Source: Craspedostauros australis | Taxonomy: Eukaryota; Bacillariophyta; Bacillariophyceae; Mastogloiales; Achnanthaceae | Reading direction: 5' to 3' | Length of the DNA: 64,000 nt | Assembly (NCBI GenBank): GCA_026770025.1 | Contig: JAMXDE010000020.1 | Coordinates: forward strand, 434,001-498,000 | In this document: in pieces, positions 22,901 to 32,289 of the stretch | How positions within the stretch are numbered: the stretch's first letter is position 1 | How the letters are laid out: each line of letters opens with the position of its first letter | The notes under the pieces: generated by a model | What the model was told of the DNA's origin: nothing | Seen by the model: only the letters and a program-made list of their open reading frames with translations | Databases searched by the model: none | Program-made: the position numbers and the translations under genes

Positions 22901-25609
22901 GTCATGGTACGACACGATGGAGTCCAGGCAAGCAACATTGACTACTACATTCAGAAGTCGCAAGAGTGGGCCGATAAGATCGGGCGCAGCAGACTGCAGA
23001 GGCATCAGGCGTGGGTGGCACTTCAAGCAACCATTTGGAAAACCATCGAGTACCCGTTAGCCAGCTCCACCTTCTCAAAGCTCGAAGCGGAGCTCATCAT
23101 GCGGCCAGCACTAAGGGCAGCATTGCCGGCGGCAGGAGTGCAGCGCAATGTATCCAGGGATCTGGTTTACGGGCCAGCAGCGACAATGGGCATGGGAGTA
23201 CCGCATCTTTACTACTCTCAAACCACGCGACACGTCGACATGATTATACGGCACTGGGGCCAGCCCACTCTCACAGGGAAGCTGCTCCGCAACACAGTGG
23301 AACAAGTAGCGCTTCAGGTCGGTCTTCCCGAGTTCTACAACGAGGACTGGGACAAGTGGAAGCATATCACAACCAACACATGGATCCAAAGTGTGTGGCA
23401 GGAACTCCAGCACCTGGGCTTGACCTTGGCAATGGAAAACCCGGTGATCTCTCCCCCCCGGGAAGGCGACGAGCCTATCATGCGGCGCCTGAGCGAAATG
23501 GGGTTCGACGCGAGGAGTATGCAGGCCATCAATCAATGCCGAATCGCCAAGAAAGTCTTCTGGATATCCGACATAGCACGCGTGGGGGGCCGGGAATTGC
23601 ATCCCAGCGCAGAGGAGCCCGGTCCAATACCCATGCGATCTTCCAATATCGCATGGCCACCAGTCGGTCCGCCAGGCGCGGCGAAGTGGAGGATGTGGAA
23701 GAACGCAGTGTGGAAATGTTTTCCAGCGTCTCGCCCTGGGTTGCGCTACATACAGCCGGCGTTGGGTCGGTGGAAGTGCTTCTCGTCCTCAGTCCCGACT
23801 CTCCGAAAAGACAATCAGGCAGACAGGGTAGTGCACACCCACAGCAACATGGAGTACCGGCGGGCGCCGAGGCGCAGACGAGTCCAGGAATACGAACCGT
23901 CAGGGGTGGCGACCACGGTCGGCAATCAGCTGGCGGACGGCTATATGCGCCGGGACAAACTGGTTCTCACGGCATCGGCCGATGGGGTGGCTTCGATGCG
24001 GCTTACACCGCCCGCGAATCTCCGAGACGCCGTGCAACAGATGGAAGCCGGTGAGAAGTGGGCAGTGCAGCACTGGGACGTCGTTGGCGAAGAAGATGTC
24101 TTCGCGACAGCTATCCGGGAGGGAACTGCGATAGCTTGCAGCGACGGATCAGTAGCGTTCGGCAACGGGGCGTCTGGAGCAGTGATATCGGCATCTGACG
24201 GTCGACGATCAGCGAAGCTGTGGATCGCGGGACAGACTCCGGCCACCGACGGCGTGATGCAGTCCCATCGAGCTGAGCTCGCGGGGCTGTACAGCGTGCT
24301 GGTGATGCTCGATGCCATATGCCGGGTGCATGCAATACAAGCAGGCAGCGTCACGGTGGCGTGCGACAACACTGGCGCCTTGAATGCTATCGACCTCGAC
24401 TGGTACTTGAACCCGGGGACTACGGACTCTGATCTCCAACGCGCAGTAAGAGCCCGATGCCAGGAGTTGAGCATCAAAATACGAGGGAGGCACGTCAAAG
24501 GCCACCAGGATGACGGAACTCCGTGGGATCGGTTGGATCGGTGGGCCAGGCTCAATGTGGAGGCTGACCATCTCGCCGGAGCGTGCCAGCGGCAAACCCA
24601 GCGGCAGCAGCCATATTCAGGCATTATCAAAGGGGAGAGAGTCGCACTGTTCCTCACGCACAAGGTCACGGCGGTGTCGTATGACTCAATAGCCGGCCAG
24701 CACATGCGGGAGGCAACAATGCGGGTTTTGACCAAACGAAAGGTGATTTCCAACACGGGGAGCGTCGACTGGGAGGCCTCTGGCCGAGCCATGAAGGCGT
24801 TGGACCGTAACAAACGAACGCTGACGTTCAAGTTGGTTACTGGCGAGGCAGCCGTCGGGCGAAGAATGCTGCAGTGGCAACATCGCAGCTCCTCCCAATG
24901 CCCAAGCTGTACGAGCGAGGAGACGACGGCACACTTCTGGACATGCCAATCGCCGTCTCGAGCGACAATCGCCGACGGGCAGATGGTGAAGCTCCGTCAG
25001 TGGCTGTTGGCATACCCAACACACCCCACAATGGTACAGGTGATGATGCAGCTGCTGCTTAGCCAGGCGCGAGGTACCCACTGCCTGATCCCGTTCAACG
25101 CGGGTGCCGAGCTAGCAGAGGCAGTGCGACAGCAGTCGTCCGCGGGCCCCCAGTCCTTGCGGCGAGGGATTCTGGTCACGCACTGGCGTCAGGCACAGTC
25201 AGCCTTTTTGCAGGCGAGCGGCTCCAAAAAGTCCCCCCTCAAGTGGGCGGCACAGGTGATTCGACGCATCTGGCTCATCGCTTGGCTACAGTGGGCTTCC
25301 AGGAACGACGACATGTTCAACAACGAAGATTCGGCGGAAGGTGTTATGGAGGTTGCAGTACGCGCCAGGACAGCCTCCCTTGAGGAGCAGCTCAGGCGTG
25401 CACCGGGCCAGCATGAACGCCAACTGTCTACCCGCCCTTCCGACGACCTCCCGGTTGAAGCGCACCTGGTGTGGATAGAGCAAACTGCAGCTCGACTACG
25501 CACGGCGGTGGCCTCCGGGGCACTGCTCAAGTGGATCAAACTCCGGGCCAGAAGCAGCCGCAGGAAGTCGGCCGGTCGCCAACCCACTCCCACTACACAG
25601 AATACATGA
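19754..25609 (+). CDS. LINE copy B ORF2: endonuclease, RT, RNase H; one in-frame stop
   Basis: One frame runs from ATG 19754 (or ATG near 20010, after the ORF1 stop) to 25609 with a single TAG at 21224-21226. The N-terminal block has the APE endonuclease (IRLAALNVGG, SEIGINW, GGDINMP, RWDHRTAW). After the stop come the RT (GPSGLHFG, NDAKSCYDR, QGLLQGLG, FVDDTD), RNase H (CSDGS, HRAEL, CDNTGAL, VKGHQDD) and a CPSC...HFWTC finger near 24900. Copy A reads through the same place (FWTLSIKRR against FW-D-stop-A-W-KRR), so the stop is a lesion, not a domain border. It separates the endonuclease from the RT, so this copy should be unable to move unless read through. Confidence 0.9.
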
Positions 25610-25682
25610 GAAACTCAACCCAACACTTCAGATTCCGTGCCCTCTGCCCGCGTAGCGGGCAGTTGAAAAGGGGCGGAGAAAA

Positions 25683-25736
25683 GCGCCGTCGGCGCAGTCG
25701 ATTAAGAGACTAATCATTGAGTTATTTATTTATTTA
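25683..25736 (+). terminator. LINE copy B 3' stem-loop and (TTTA)n tail
   Basis: GCGCC-GTC-GGCGC forms a perfect stem at 25683-25695, followed by about 25 bases and then four TTTA-like units that end at the target duplication. The stem equals that of copy A while the loop differs. Confidence 0.75.
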
Positions 25737-25754
25737 TGGTGGGAGAATTGTCAT
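25737..25754 (+). repeat. Right target-site duplication of LINE copy B
   Basis: Exact match to 17366-17383. The T at 25737 could belong to the LINE tail, so the duplication is 17 or 18 bp. Confidence 0.95.
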
Positions 25755-27550
25755 TTGTGATGTTGGAGTGTTGTTTGTGACAGAGGTGGTCTTCTTGCGC
25801 TTGTGCTTGCTGGTGCGTGGTTTGCGTTGATTGGTTGATGTGGTTGGTGCCTTCTTCTTTTCCTTTTTGGTGATGAGTGCGAACGCAGCCGAATGCATGG
25901 GGTCATCACACTGAAGCTGCATGTGCGACGCGGTGAATTCCCATTTGAGGAACACAACAAGCAGTTCGAGTGCACGCAAGAGGGAATCGGCTGTGCGCAC
26001 ATGTGGCGCGATGACGTCATCTGGCTCGTCGTTGTGGTTGTCGCTCTCGTCATTGGCATCGTTTTGTTCCTCCCCGTCTGTTTCATACTTAGCCTTCAGT
26101 AGGTCTACTAGGCGCGAAATCGCCTGTTTGAGTTTCTCCGTCGCCATCCAGAAGTAGCTTTCGAAGGAAGAGAGGCCCGTCTTGATCTTGCTTTTGTGTG
26201 TGAGTAGGTTAGCGATGAGGGTGAAAGCGGGCATTCCCACTGGGTTGTTGGTCGTGGATGAGTACATGCCGAATAGTTGTTCGATGGTCGTGCTTCCGCG
26301 ATCGAACACGGGGACATTTTCAAATTTGACACCTCCAAACTGTACCGTGTGACTCAACCCTGCCTTGTACGTAGTAGTGGTCATGAGAAACGACGTCACA
26401 CCAGACAGATTGCAAGCACGCACACGATACTGTAGAACCTTGGGCGGAATGATTCCGCCACAGCTGAATATGTCGAAGGCGCGTCGCAACGTTGTTAGTT
26501 GACTCCTAGTGTTAGTGGCGCGTGCGGGTACGACACGAATACGTTGCTCCTCTGGCATGATTTCCACATGACGAGATAGGATTGCAGTGACGTTGTTGCA
26601 TGAAGTAGATGCAGCGAGAACGGCTTTCGCCACGTTAGCAATTGTCTTTCCCCCCTCACACACAGGGTGTACAGATTTGAACGAGTGCAGGCGGCGGCAG
26701 GTCCACGCGAGCGCGGACAAACCCCACCACCTGTTTCATCTGACGAGTTGGCAACTCCTCCTGAGGGAGCAAGACACCCCAGAGTGCAGTAGCCACAGTG
26801 ACCCACACGCTTGTCAAGTTCCACCATGTTGTCCTATCACCGTTGCTGTCAAGAACGAATCCTGTTTTGGGCATGTGGTACAACAGTTCAGGATCTAGGT
26901 TAGATCCAAGCACTGCCATGACACGAACAATGGCATCGCGCCTCCAGTTTCCCGCCTCTTCCGGATCAAACCCGAACTGACCTCCTCTCCTGTTCCTGCT
27001 GGCGCGCGTTCGTTCACCCCTGTCGTTGTCGTCGTAGGTGGTGTCGCTGTCGTTGGAGGTGTCTGCGTAGACACCAGCAACAACAGCATTGCAGCGACGA
27101 GGGAGCCTCGCCGGTGGGGCAGGCTCGACAGGTGGTGCAACATCAGCTGCAGCAGGCAGGGGTGGCGCGTTCACGATAACGCTCACCGACGTACAATCGC
27201 CGACACCTCGTCCCTCCGAACGCACCCTGACATTGGAGTCGTCGAAGACGCCTCCGTTGTTGTCGAGGATGTGAACGTACACATGCAGCTCGCGAGCGTG
27301 CGCATGCGTACTGTTCGGGACGAGGCTGCCCTCTGCTGCGAGCATCGGCTTCACATCAATCACTTGCGTGATGATGCTCGGCTTCCTCAACGTAGCAGAG
27401 GGCTTGTCAGGCAACAGTTGCTCCGCAGTTGGCAGCAGGAACCCCTTCGAATCGAAGGGAGGAGATACAGGGTAAAGAGAACGTGGTTTCTTACTGGGGG
27501 AGGGGTTGCCATCCTTGGAGAGGGCCTTGGCAGCAGCAGAGGGAAACATG
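25755..27550 (-). CDS. DDE transposase-like protein, N-terminal block
   Basis: Minus-strand coding starts at ATG 27550 (MFPSAAAKALSKDGNPSPSK, context ACCATGT). It continues in one frame to about 26660 and then in another from about 26720 to the LINE B junction. An intron or frame change near 26700 is needed; neither splice site is obvious. Recognisable segments are a Pro/Ser-rich start (SKDGNPSPSKKPRS, LLPTAEQLLPD), an acidic and Arg-rich middle, and a well-formed second half (FGGVKFENVPVFDRGSTTIE, ANLLTHKSKIKTGLSSFESYFW). A Lys-rich stretch leads to the LINE junction. No family is recognised for this half; by position it is upstream of the DDE block. The N-terminal motif recurs in two small elements at 37 and 46 kb. 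Confidence 0.65.
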
Positions 27551-28044
27551 GTGGAATTGTTGGTGGAGAGTGTAGTTGCTATTTGGTCGGATGTGATGAT
27601 CTGCACAGGTCTGAGACGAAGTGAGGAGAGGAGAGCATGGGATGAAAGGCCACCATTCATTGACAGCCACAGCAACTATTACTACTACTACACTACTAGG
27701 GCGAGCACAAGCATGGAACACAACAGAGAGTACACATGACATTGGCGAAGAAAGTTGCGAAATGGAGCGAAAGTGTGGCGATGATGCCTGAATTTGTGAA
27801 CAGATGCCGATGATCTGTGATGTGTTTTGTGTGATGTGTTTTGTGACGAGCAAAATGTGAGATCATGTCGCAGATGCTAACGTGTATTTAACGCGTACCA
27901 AACGAACGACAATCCCGGCGTCTATTCCGTGACTGGATACCATACGATAAATGCATGAGAACATGATCGAACTTTCTGCGAAACAACTAGGAATTTCATG
28001 GGGATCGACCCATACGACTTCAGAAAACCTTTGAATATGCATAA
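27551..28044. promoter_or_regulatory. 5' region of the transposase gene up to the right TIR
   Basis: About 490 bp between the first transposase ATG and the inverted repeat, without another gene. It presumably holds the promoter and leader of the minus-strand gene. No specific motif can be supported. Confidence 0.35.
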
Positions 28045-28192
28045 AACTTAAAATAGGATCTATCTCAAAAATGTAATGGTTAATTATTTATAAGGAGAGG
28101 TGGGAGAATACGATTATATGCTTGGTTTGGATCTACTGAAAAAATGTTCCTGAGTCCCGTAACAAAGTGCAGGTCGACTCACTAAGGCGGCA
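28045..28192 (-). repeat. Right terminal inverted repeat of the DNA transposon
   Basis: Reverse complement of 13802-13951. The outer end reads TGCCGCCTTAGTGAG and lies next to TA (28193-28194), the partner of TA at 13800-13801. Confidence 0.92.
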
Positions 28193-28494
28193 TAAATGCC
28201 GCCCGCTTTGATCTCGTGTAGGGCACGAGGCAGTACGGCCATCAGTTCAATATGTATACACTTCTGCCGGATGGCAGCTCCCGTCGCCAAGCACCGTCGT
28301 CCCGCCATCACGCGTTCGTCTGTTTCATGTATCTGTGTATGTATGTCGTGTCTTCCATGCACTTCCTCAGGCCACTCGTCGCCGTCCTCGGAGCCACGTG
28401 CGCACCTCCACGGGCACTTGTTCGTCCGTAACGCCAAGCACGCGATGTACTTGCCCGATCCATATCGCCACAGTTCCGATATCAGAGGTGTCGA
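28193..28494 (-). mobile_element. LINE copy C, ORF2 C-terminus and first part of 3' tail
   Basis: On the minus strand the peptide VAIWIGQVHRVLG...EVRTWLRGRR matches the C-terminus of copy D (VAIWIDQVHCVRG...EVRNWLRGRR). It is followed by a 3' UTR with GCCGTACTGCCTCGTGC and ACGAGATCAAAGCGGGCGGC as in copy D. The tail stops at the DNA transposon and resumes at 13801. The 5' side ends abruptly at an LTR-like repeat, so the copy is a short fragment and the oldest layer of the nest. Confidence 0.85.
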
Positions 28495-29317
28495 GATGTA
28501 CATGTGAGTATAAGTCGAGATGTACGTGTATATGTGCATCGTTCACCCGTTATTCTCTCATACGTACTTGGACGGTATAACTACACTAGTATCAATAGTA
28601 TGCTGTGATTTGTCAGAATCACAGTGGAAATGGAACACAAAAATGAGCAGAATTTCTGGAGGAAATTTGCAATCGACGATTTCTGAGAGAATTAGAAATA
28701 TCGTCCGTCCATCCATCAATGGAGACGTATGGTACCAAGCGAATCTTGAGGTACCTCCCAACTAAACCTCAGATGACAATATCATCAGAGAGACCACCGC
28801 ATCACCAATGGAATGTGACATCTGGAGAGCAGAAAGACACCTACTGACGTCGACAGGATGTCATCATGTCACCACGTCGACATCTGCCTCCATGTCAGAA
28901 GCAGAAGGTAAAGATCGAATGACTGAAGGGCATCAAGATCATGAATACAAGAGGTAAAGTTCAAATGGTAAGTACTCATGGAGTAGGAACCAATGATGAA
29001 CTCATGGAGTGTTGAGTGTGGAGCACGCATCGAACAAGGAGTATTGTGTAGTGCAAGTACACGATATCGAGAGAGAGAGAGAATACAAAGAATGGCGAGA
29101 GAGCATCTCGCGTGCCGACTCATAGTCGGACCATCCAAGCTATGAGATAGACAAACGCACCAAGAGCATCGGGCAAGACAACTGAGACACTGAGAGGATT
29201 GGAGTGCTCAACTAATGAAATAGCAAACAGACCGACTATCAACAACACCGTCTTCCACGATCGTAGGCTTCCGTGAGCGGAACTTGCCAACAGACAGATG
29301 TCACAAGGAGTGAGATG
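28495..29317 (-). repeat. LTR-like interspersed repeat, copy b
   Basis: Near full-length minus-strand copy of the TGTTGGCAAGTTCC...TCGACA repeat. It includes the (GA)n run at 29069-29083 and all the boxes shared with 10612-11410 and 40816-41612. It abuts LINE copy C at 28494. No coding capacity. TG...CA ends and neighbouring Copia pieces suggest a solo LTR; no target duplication was found. Confidence 0.65.
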
Positions 29318-29768
29318 GCCTGTGACCGGATCACAAATGATGAACCAGCAAAGGATTGGTGAAGTGTCAGTGATGTACTGGAGAGGTATCAGAGATGTTC
29401 GATGATGAGAAGCTGAGGGAGAGCAACCATCCAAGCTGTTCATGTGAGGGATGGGATGCTGCAATCCAATTGAATGGACCAAGCCATGTGATTCCTACAA
29501 CTTGGCGATGTCTAAGCCAACAAAACTATCAGTGGAGGACAACGCATTTGAGTGCATGGACATGGGGCACTTGGTGGTGTGTGCAGGTCCATGATGAATT
29601 CACGATGAATGCAAGATGGATGCATGCTAGACCAACAGAGGGACCCATGGAGGTCTCAGGAGGAGATTGAACTTTGGAAGTTGAGAGCAATGAAGAGTTC
29701 ACAGTTCAGAGAAGTAGATTCTAACAAACGATTAGCTTTCTACTATCACACCACCCCGGATTTCCAAC
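29318..29768 (+). repeat. Unassigned stretch ending in an LTR-like 3' end
   Basis: No gene is seen in 29318-29690. The last about 80 bp (TCACAGTTC... CCCCGGATTTCCAACA, ending 29768) matches the minus-strand sequence that ends at 39588, and ends in CAACA as LTRs do. It is therefore probably the end of a second type of Copia LTR. LINE copy D begins right after it. Old and partial. Confidence 0.4.
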
Positions 29769-31835
29769 AGGAAGCAAGGGGGCGGAGCGATGATGATGCA
29801 GTGGAGCGAGGAGAGAGGGCGGCTTCAAGTGCGGGACGGCGACTGGACGGAGTGGCAGGAGGTCCCAATGCGTTCACACAGGAGAATGTTTCGGATGCTA
29901 CCAGATGTGGCCAGCGATGGGACTGGGGTGCCTGCTGACGGGTACTGCCAGGGTGACGGCATTCGAATGCTATCCACCGGTGAGTGGGAGGTACCAACAC
30001 CGGAGGCAGACACGGGCACCATGGCAGACGCATGGCAGGGCCTCGATGAGGCCGAAGCGTGGTCCCTTCAACACATACGTAGCGAGGCGGCATGGGAAGA
30101 CATCGCGGAGAGCATCAAAGACGGCACGGCAGTGGGAGGTAGCGACGGGTCCGCGAAGGCAGGAGAAGGAGCGGCAGCGTGGGTGATGGCGACAGATGAG
30201 TCTCTCGAGTTGGTTGCCTTTGGCACTGTGGAGGCGCCACACCGAGAGGGGCAGACGTCCTCACTGCGGGCGGAGCTCGCAGGAATATGCAGCGCCCTGG
30301 TCGCGGTGCGGGAGATGGAACGCCGATACGATATGGAAGGGGGGCGCTTGCAATGGAGTTGCGACAACGTCCAAGTGCTCAAGTCCCTGGAGTGGGAGGA
30401 GGATCCATATCCAGCGAGCCCGGACTATGACATGATGATTGCAACGATGCGGGTGCGCCGGCAGCTGCGGACAACAGTCCACGGGTGGCATGTGAAAGGA
30501 CATCAGGACGAGGTCAGGCAGATACATGAACTCGACGTCTGGGCACGCATGAATGTGATCACGGATAAGCTTGCGGCGAAGCGGTGGGAGCCGTTGGAAA
30601 ACACCCAAGGATGTAGGCACCACCAACACACAGGAAAGGCGGAGTGGAGCATCTGGAAGGGCGGTGTCAAGAGGTCACGCACAACGTACGAGAGCATCGC
30701 AGGTGAGGACGTGGAGGCGGCAGTGAGACAGGCCCGGAGCGACAGAGGGTTGGAATCGCCAGGCGACGGGTTGGCCGATGTGAGAGCCATGCGCAGAGCC
30801 GCGAGAGGCGTTTCCGACACACAACGAGTACTGACGATGAAGCTCTTGATGAAAGAGGCAGCGGTTGGAACAAGGATGGTGAGATGGGGTGCGCGGAGGA
30901 CGGGCGAGCGCCCGCGGTGCGGAGAGCAGGAAACCCACGACCACCTGTGGGTGTGCCAGGCTGACGAGTTGCGTGCCTTGTGGAAAACGCAGTGGCAGAG
31001 ATTGCGGAGGACGCTCAGTTGGTCAGTGACCCATCCAGCGATTGTCAAGGTTCTGGTGACAAACCTGAAGCAGGTGTCAAGAGGGCTGGGGCCTATCGGA
31101 TGCATCTGGGCGAATTGGCTGGAAGCTGCGCTGATGGACGATCAGAGTGCCGTTGGGTGGGACAAGCTCGTGCAAGGCGTACTGGCTAGGTCATGGACTG
31201 ATCTCCAAAGCAGGTACTATCTGGACATCGGACACAAGCTGTCAGCGGAGAAGTGGGCAGCACAGGTTGTCAGGAAGCTGTGGAAGATAGCATGGGAGCA
31301 TTGGTGACAACGCAACCTGGCTATGCACCACGGCGAAGGCAGCCCGGAGGCTGACATACAGCAGGCTGTGCGCGAGTATGAAGAGTGACTGCAGGAGGAG
31401 TTTCAGTCGCAGGACGACAGCGCCGAGGCATGGGGGCGGCTGCAGATGAGTGGCAACGACGCAACCAATATCGACTCCGTGGCGATCTGGATAGACCAAG
31501 TGCATTGTGTGCGAGGTACTCCGGAGGCGCAAATGCCCAAGGAAGTAAGAAACTGGCTCCGGGGTCGACGGTGAGCGGTGTCCGCCGACGGCCACACCCA
31601 CCAACACAACAGGAAACGAAAGAAAAAGACAGAAACAATACATACGACGATACATATCACCGAGCGCAGGGGCGATGAGGAGGACCTGATTGGCGACTCA
31701 GAGTCCGGTTAGCGCGCATGCATAACAGCTCGATATTGCCGTACTGCCTTGTGCTCCACACGAGATTAAAGCGGGCGGCGGAAAAGCACCTACGGCGCAG
31801 GCTATGAGAAATAATGGCTTAATCCATGAGTTATA
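29769..31835 (+). mobile_element. LINE copy D, 5'-truncated
   Basis: Contains only the end of ORF2 (RNase H onward), a 3' UTR and the tail: GCACC-TAC-GGCGC stem region 31786-31798, then AATCCATGAGTTATATATA. It is the same family as minus-strand copy C. It starts directly after an LTR-like end at 29768. The 5' truncation is typical of target-primed reverse transcription that stopped early. Confidence 0.88.
29790..31307 (+). pseudogene. LINE copy D ORF2 remnant: RNase H and C-terminal finger
   Basis: 505 codons from ATG 29790; the frame is open from 29736. RNase H motifs are all present: GGSDGSAKAGEGAAAW, LRAELAG, CDNVQVL, VKGHQDE and the final D in VITDKLAAK. The finger has lost its first Cys (RPRCGE...HDHLWVC against CPxC in copies A and B). 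The frame meets TGA at 31305-31307, where the family frame would go on: after it the same frame reads QRNLAMHHGEGSPEADIQQA, then a second stop, then the conserved VAIWIDQVH...WLRGRR end. So this remnant carries two late stops plus the 5' truncation. Confidence 0.85.
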
Positions 31836-31857
31836 TATACACAAGGAGCTGATCATG

Positions 31858-32028
31858 AGAGATAGGTGCCAGCAGACCTACACATACTGCGCGTTCTTGG
31901 AGGCGAAAGCAAAGCAAGACGGAGAAGCAGGAGTGAAACCGAAAAGGGTGAGAAGGATGTGCAGTGTCTGCAAGGTTTACATCTGTACACAACACTGGGC
32001 TGCATACCATGGACAGGATCAGAGCTAA
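31858..32028 (+). pseudogene. Short Cys/His-rich ORF, possible C-terminal zinc-finger remnant of a piggyBac-type transposase
   Basis: 56 codons from an ATG just past the LINE D tail. The pattern is C-x6-C, then Lys/Arg linker, C-x2-C-x4-C-x2-H-x4-H (MCSVCKVYICTQHWAAYH). This resembles the Cys-rich finger that ends piggyBac-like (DDE_Tnp_1_7) transposases, which is remembered family knowledge and not confirmed. No transposase body lies upstream because LINE D occupies that side. Confidence 0.35.
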
Positions 32029-32289
32029 CGGGATTAGTTTACAAGTAAAACCATGCAAATACGAAGAATGGTCTCGAACTAGATTAAAAAGGAGGCGTTC
32101 TGTCGTAGCTGCTGGTAGGGAAACCTCGTTCAAAATTTAACATGGGCCAAAAAAGGAAAAAATGACAGCATTTGGCCTGGGTCTTGAAGGGATACAAATT
32201 GATGACGTATCTAGAGTATTCTACTACTCCAGTAGTTCCAAAAATTCTCTCTGCCTCCATCTGAGGCATCTACTCAACAGGACTCCTCA
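32029..32289. other. 3' flank of the ATPase gene, no gene seen
   Basis: About 260 bp of AT-rich DNA between the Cys-rich remnant and the stop of the minus-strand ATPase gene. Confidence 0.5.

Larger units (their letters stand above)
17384..25736 (+). mobile_element. LINE copy B, full length, inserted in the DNA transposon
   Basis: 8.35-kb non-LTR element with a 125-bp 5' UTR, ORF1, ORF2, a 3' stem-loop (25683-25695) and a (TTTA)n tail, bounded by a perfect 17-18 bp target-site duplication. The duplication and the single ORF2 stop mark it as the youngest insertion in the nest. It belongs to the same type as copy A, but the two are well diverged (different low-complexity regions and ORF1/ORF2 junction), so they are separate families. 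The 5' end is defined by the duplication, so this is likely the genuine transcription start region of the family. Confidence 0.96.
13802..28192 (-). mobile_element. DNA transposon with 150-bp TIRs and TA target duplication, split by LINE copy B
   Basis: Left end TGACCCCACTTAGTGAGTCG and right end (reverse complement) TGCCGCCTTAGTGAGTCG open a shared inverted repeat of about 150 bp (13802-13951 and 28045-28192). Both ends are flanked by TA. Removing the element and one TA restores a continuous LINE 3' tail (compare copy D), which supports both the boundaries and the TA duplication. Net of the 8.4-kb LINE B insertion the element is about 6 kb. Its minus strand encodes a DDE transposase-like protein, now in two blocks on either side of LINE B. 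TA duplications are typical of Tc1/mariner-like and some other superfamilies, but the protein does not look like a Tc1 transposase. The superfamily is unassigned. Confidence 0.85.

Noticed and set aside
13802-28192. Large capsid-bearing element such as a Polinton as the source of the 14-kb transposon
   Set aside because: Net size is about 6 kb, the duplication is TA, and no DNA polymerase B, integrase, packaging ATPase or capsid gene is seen. It fits a plain DNA transposon.
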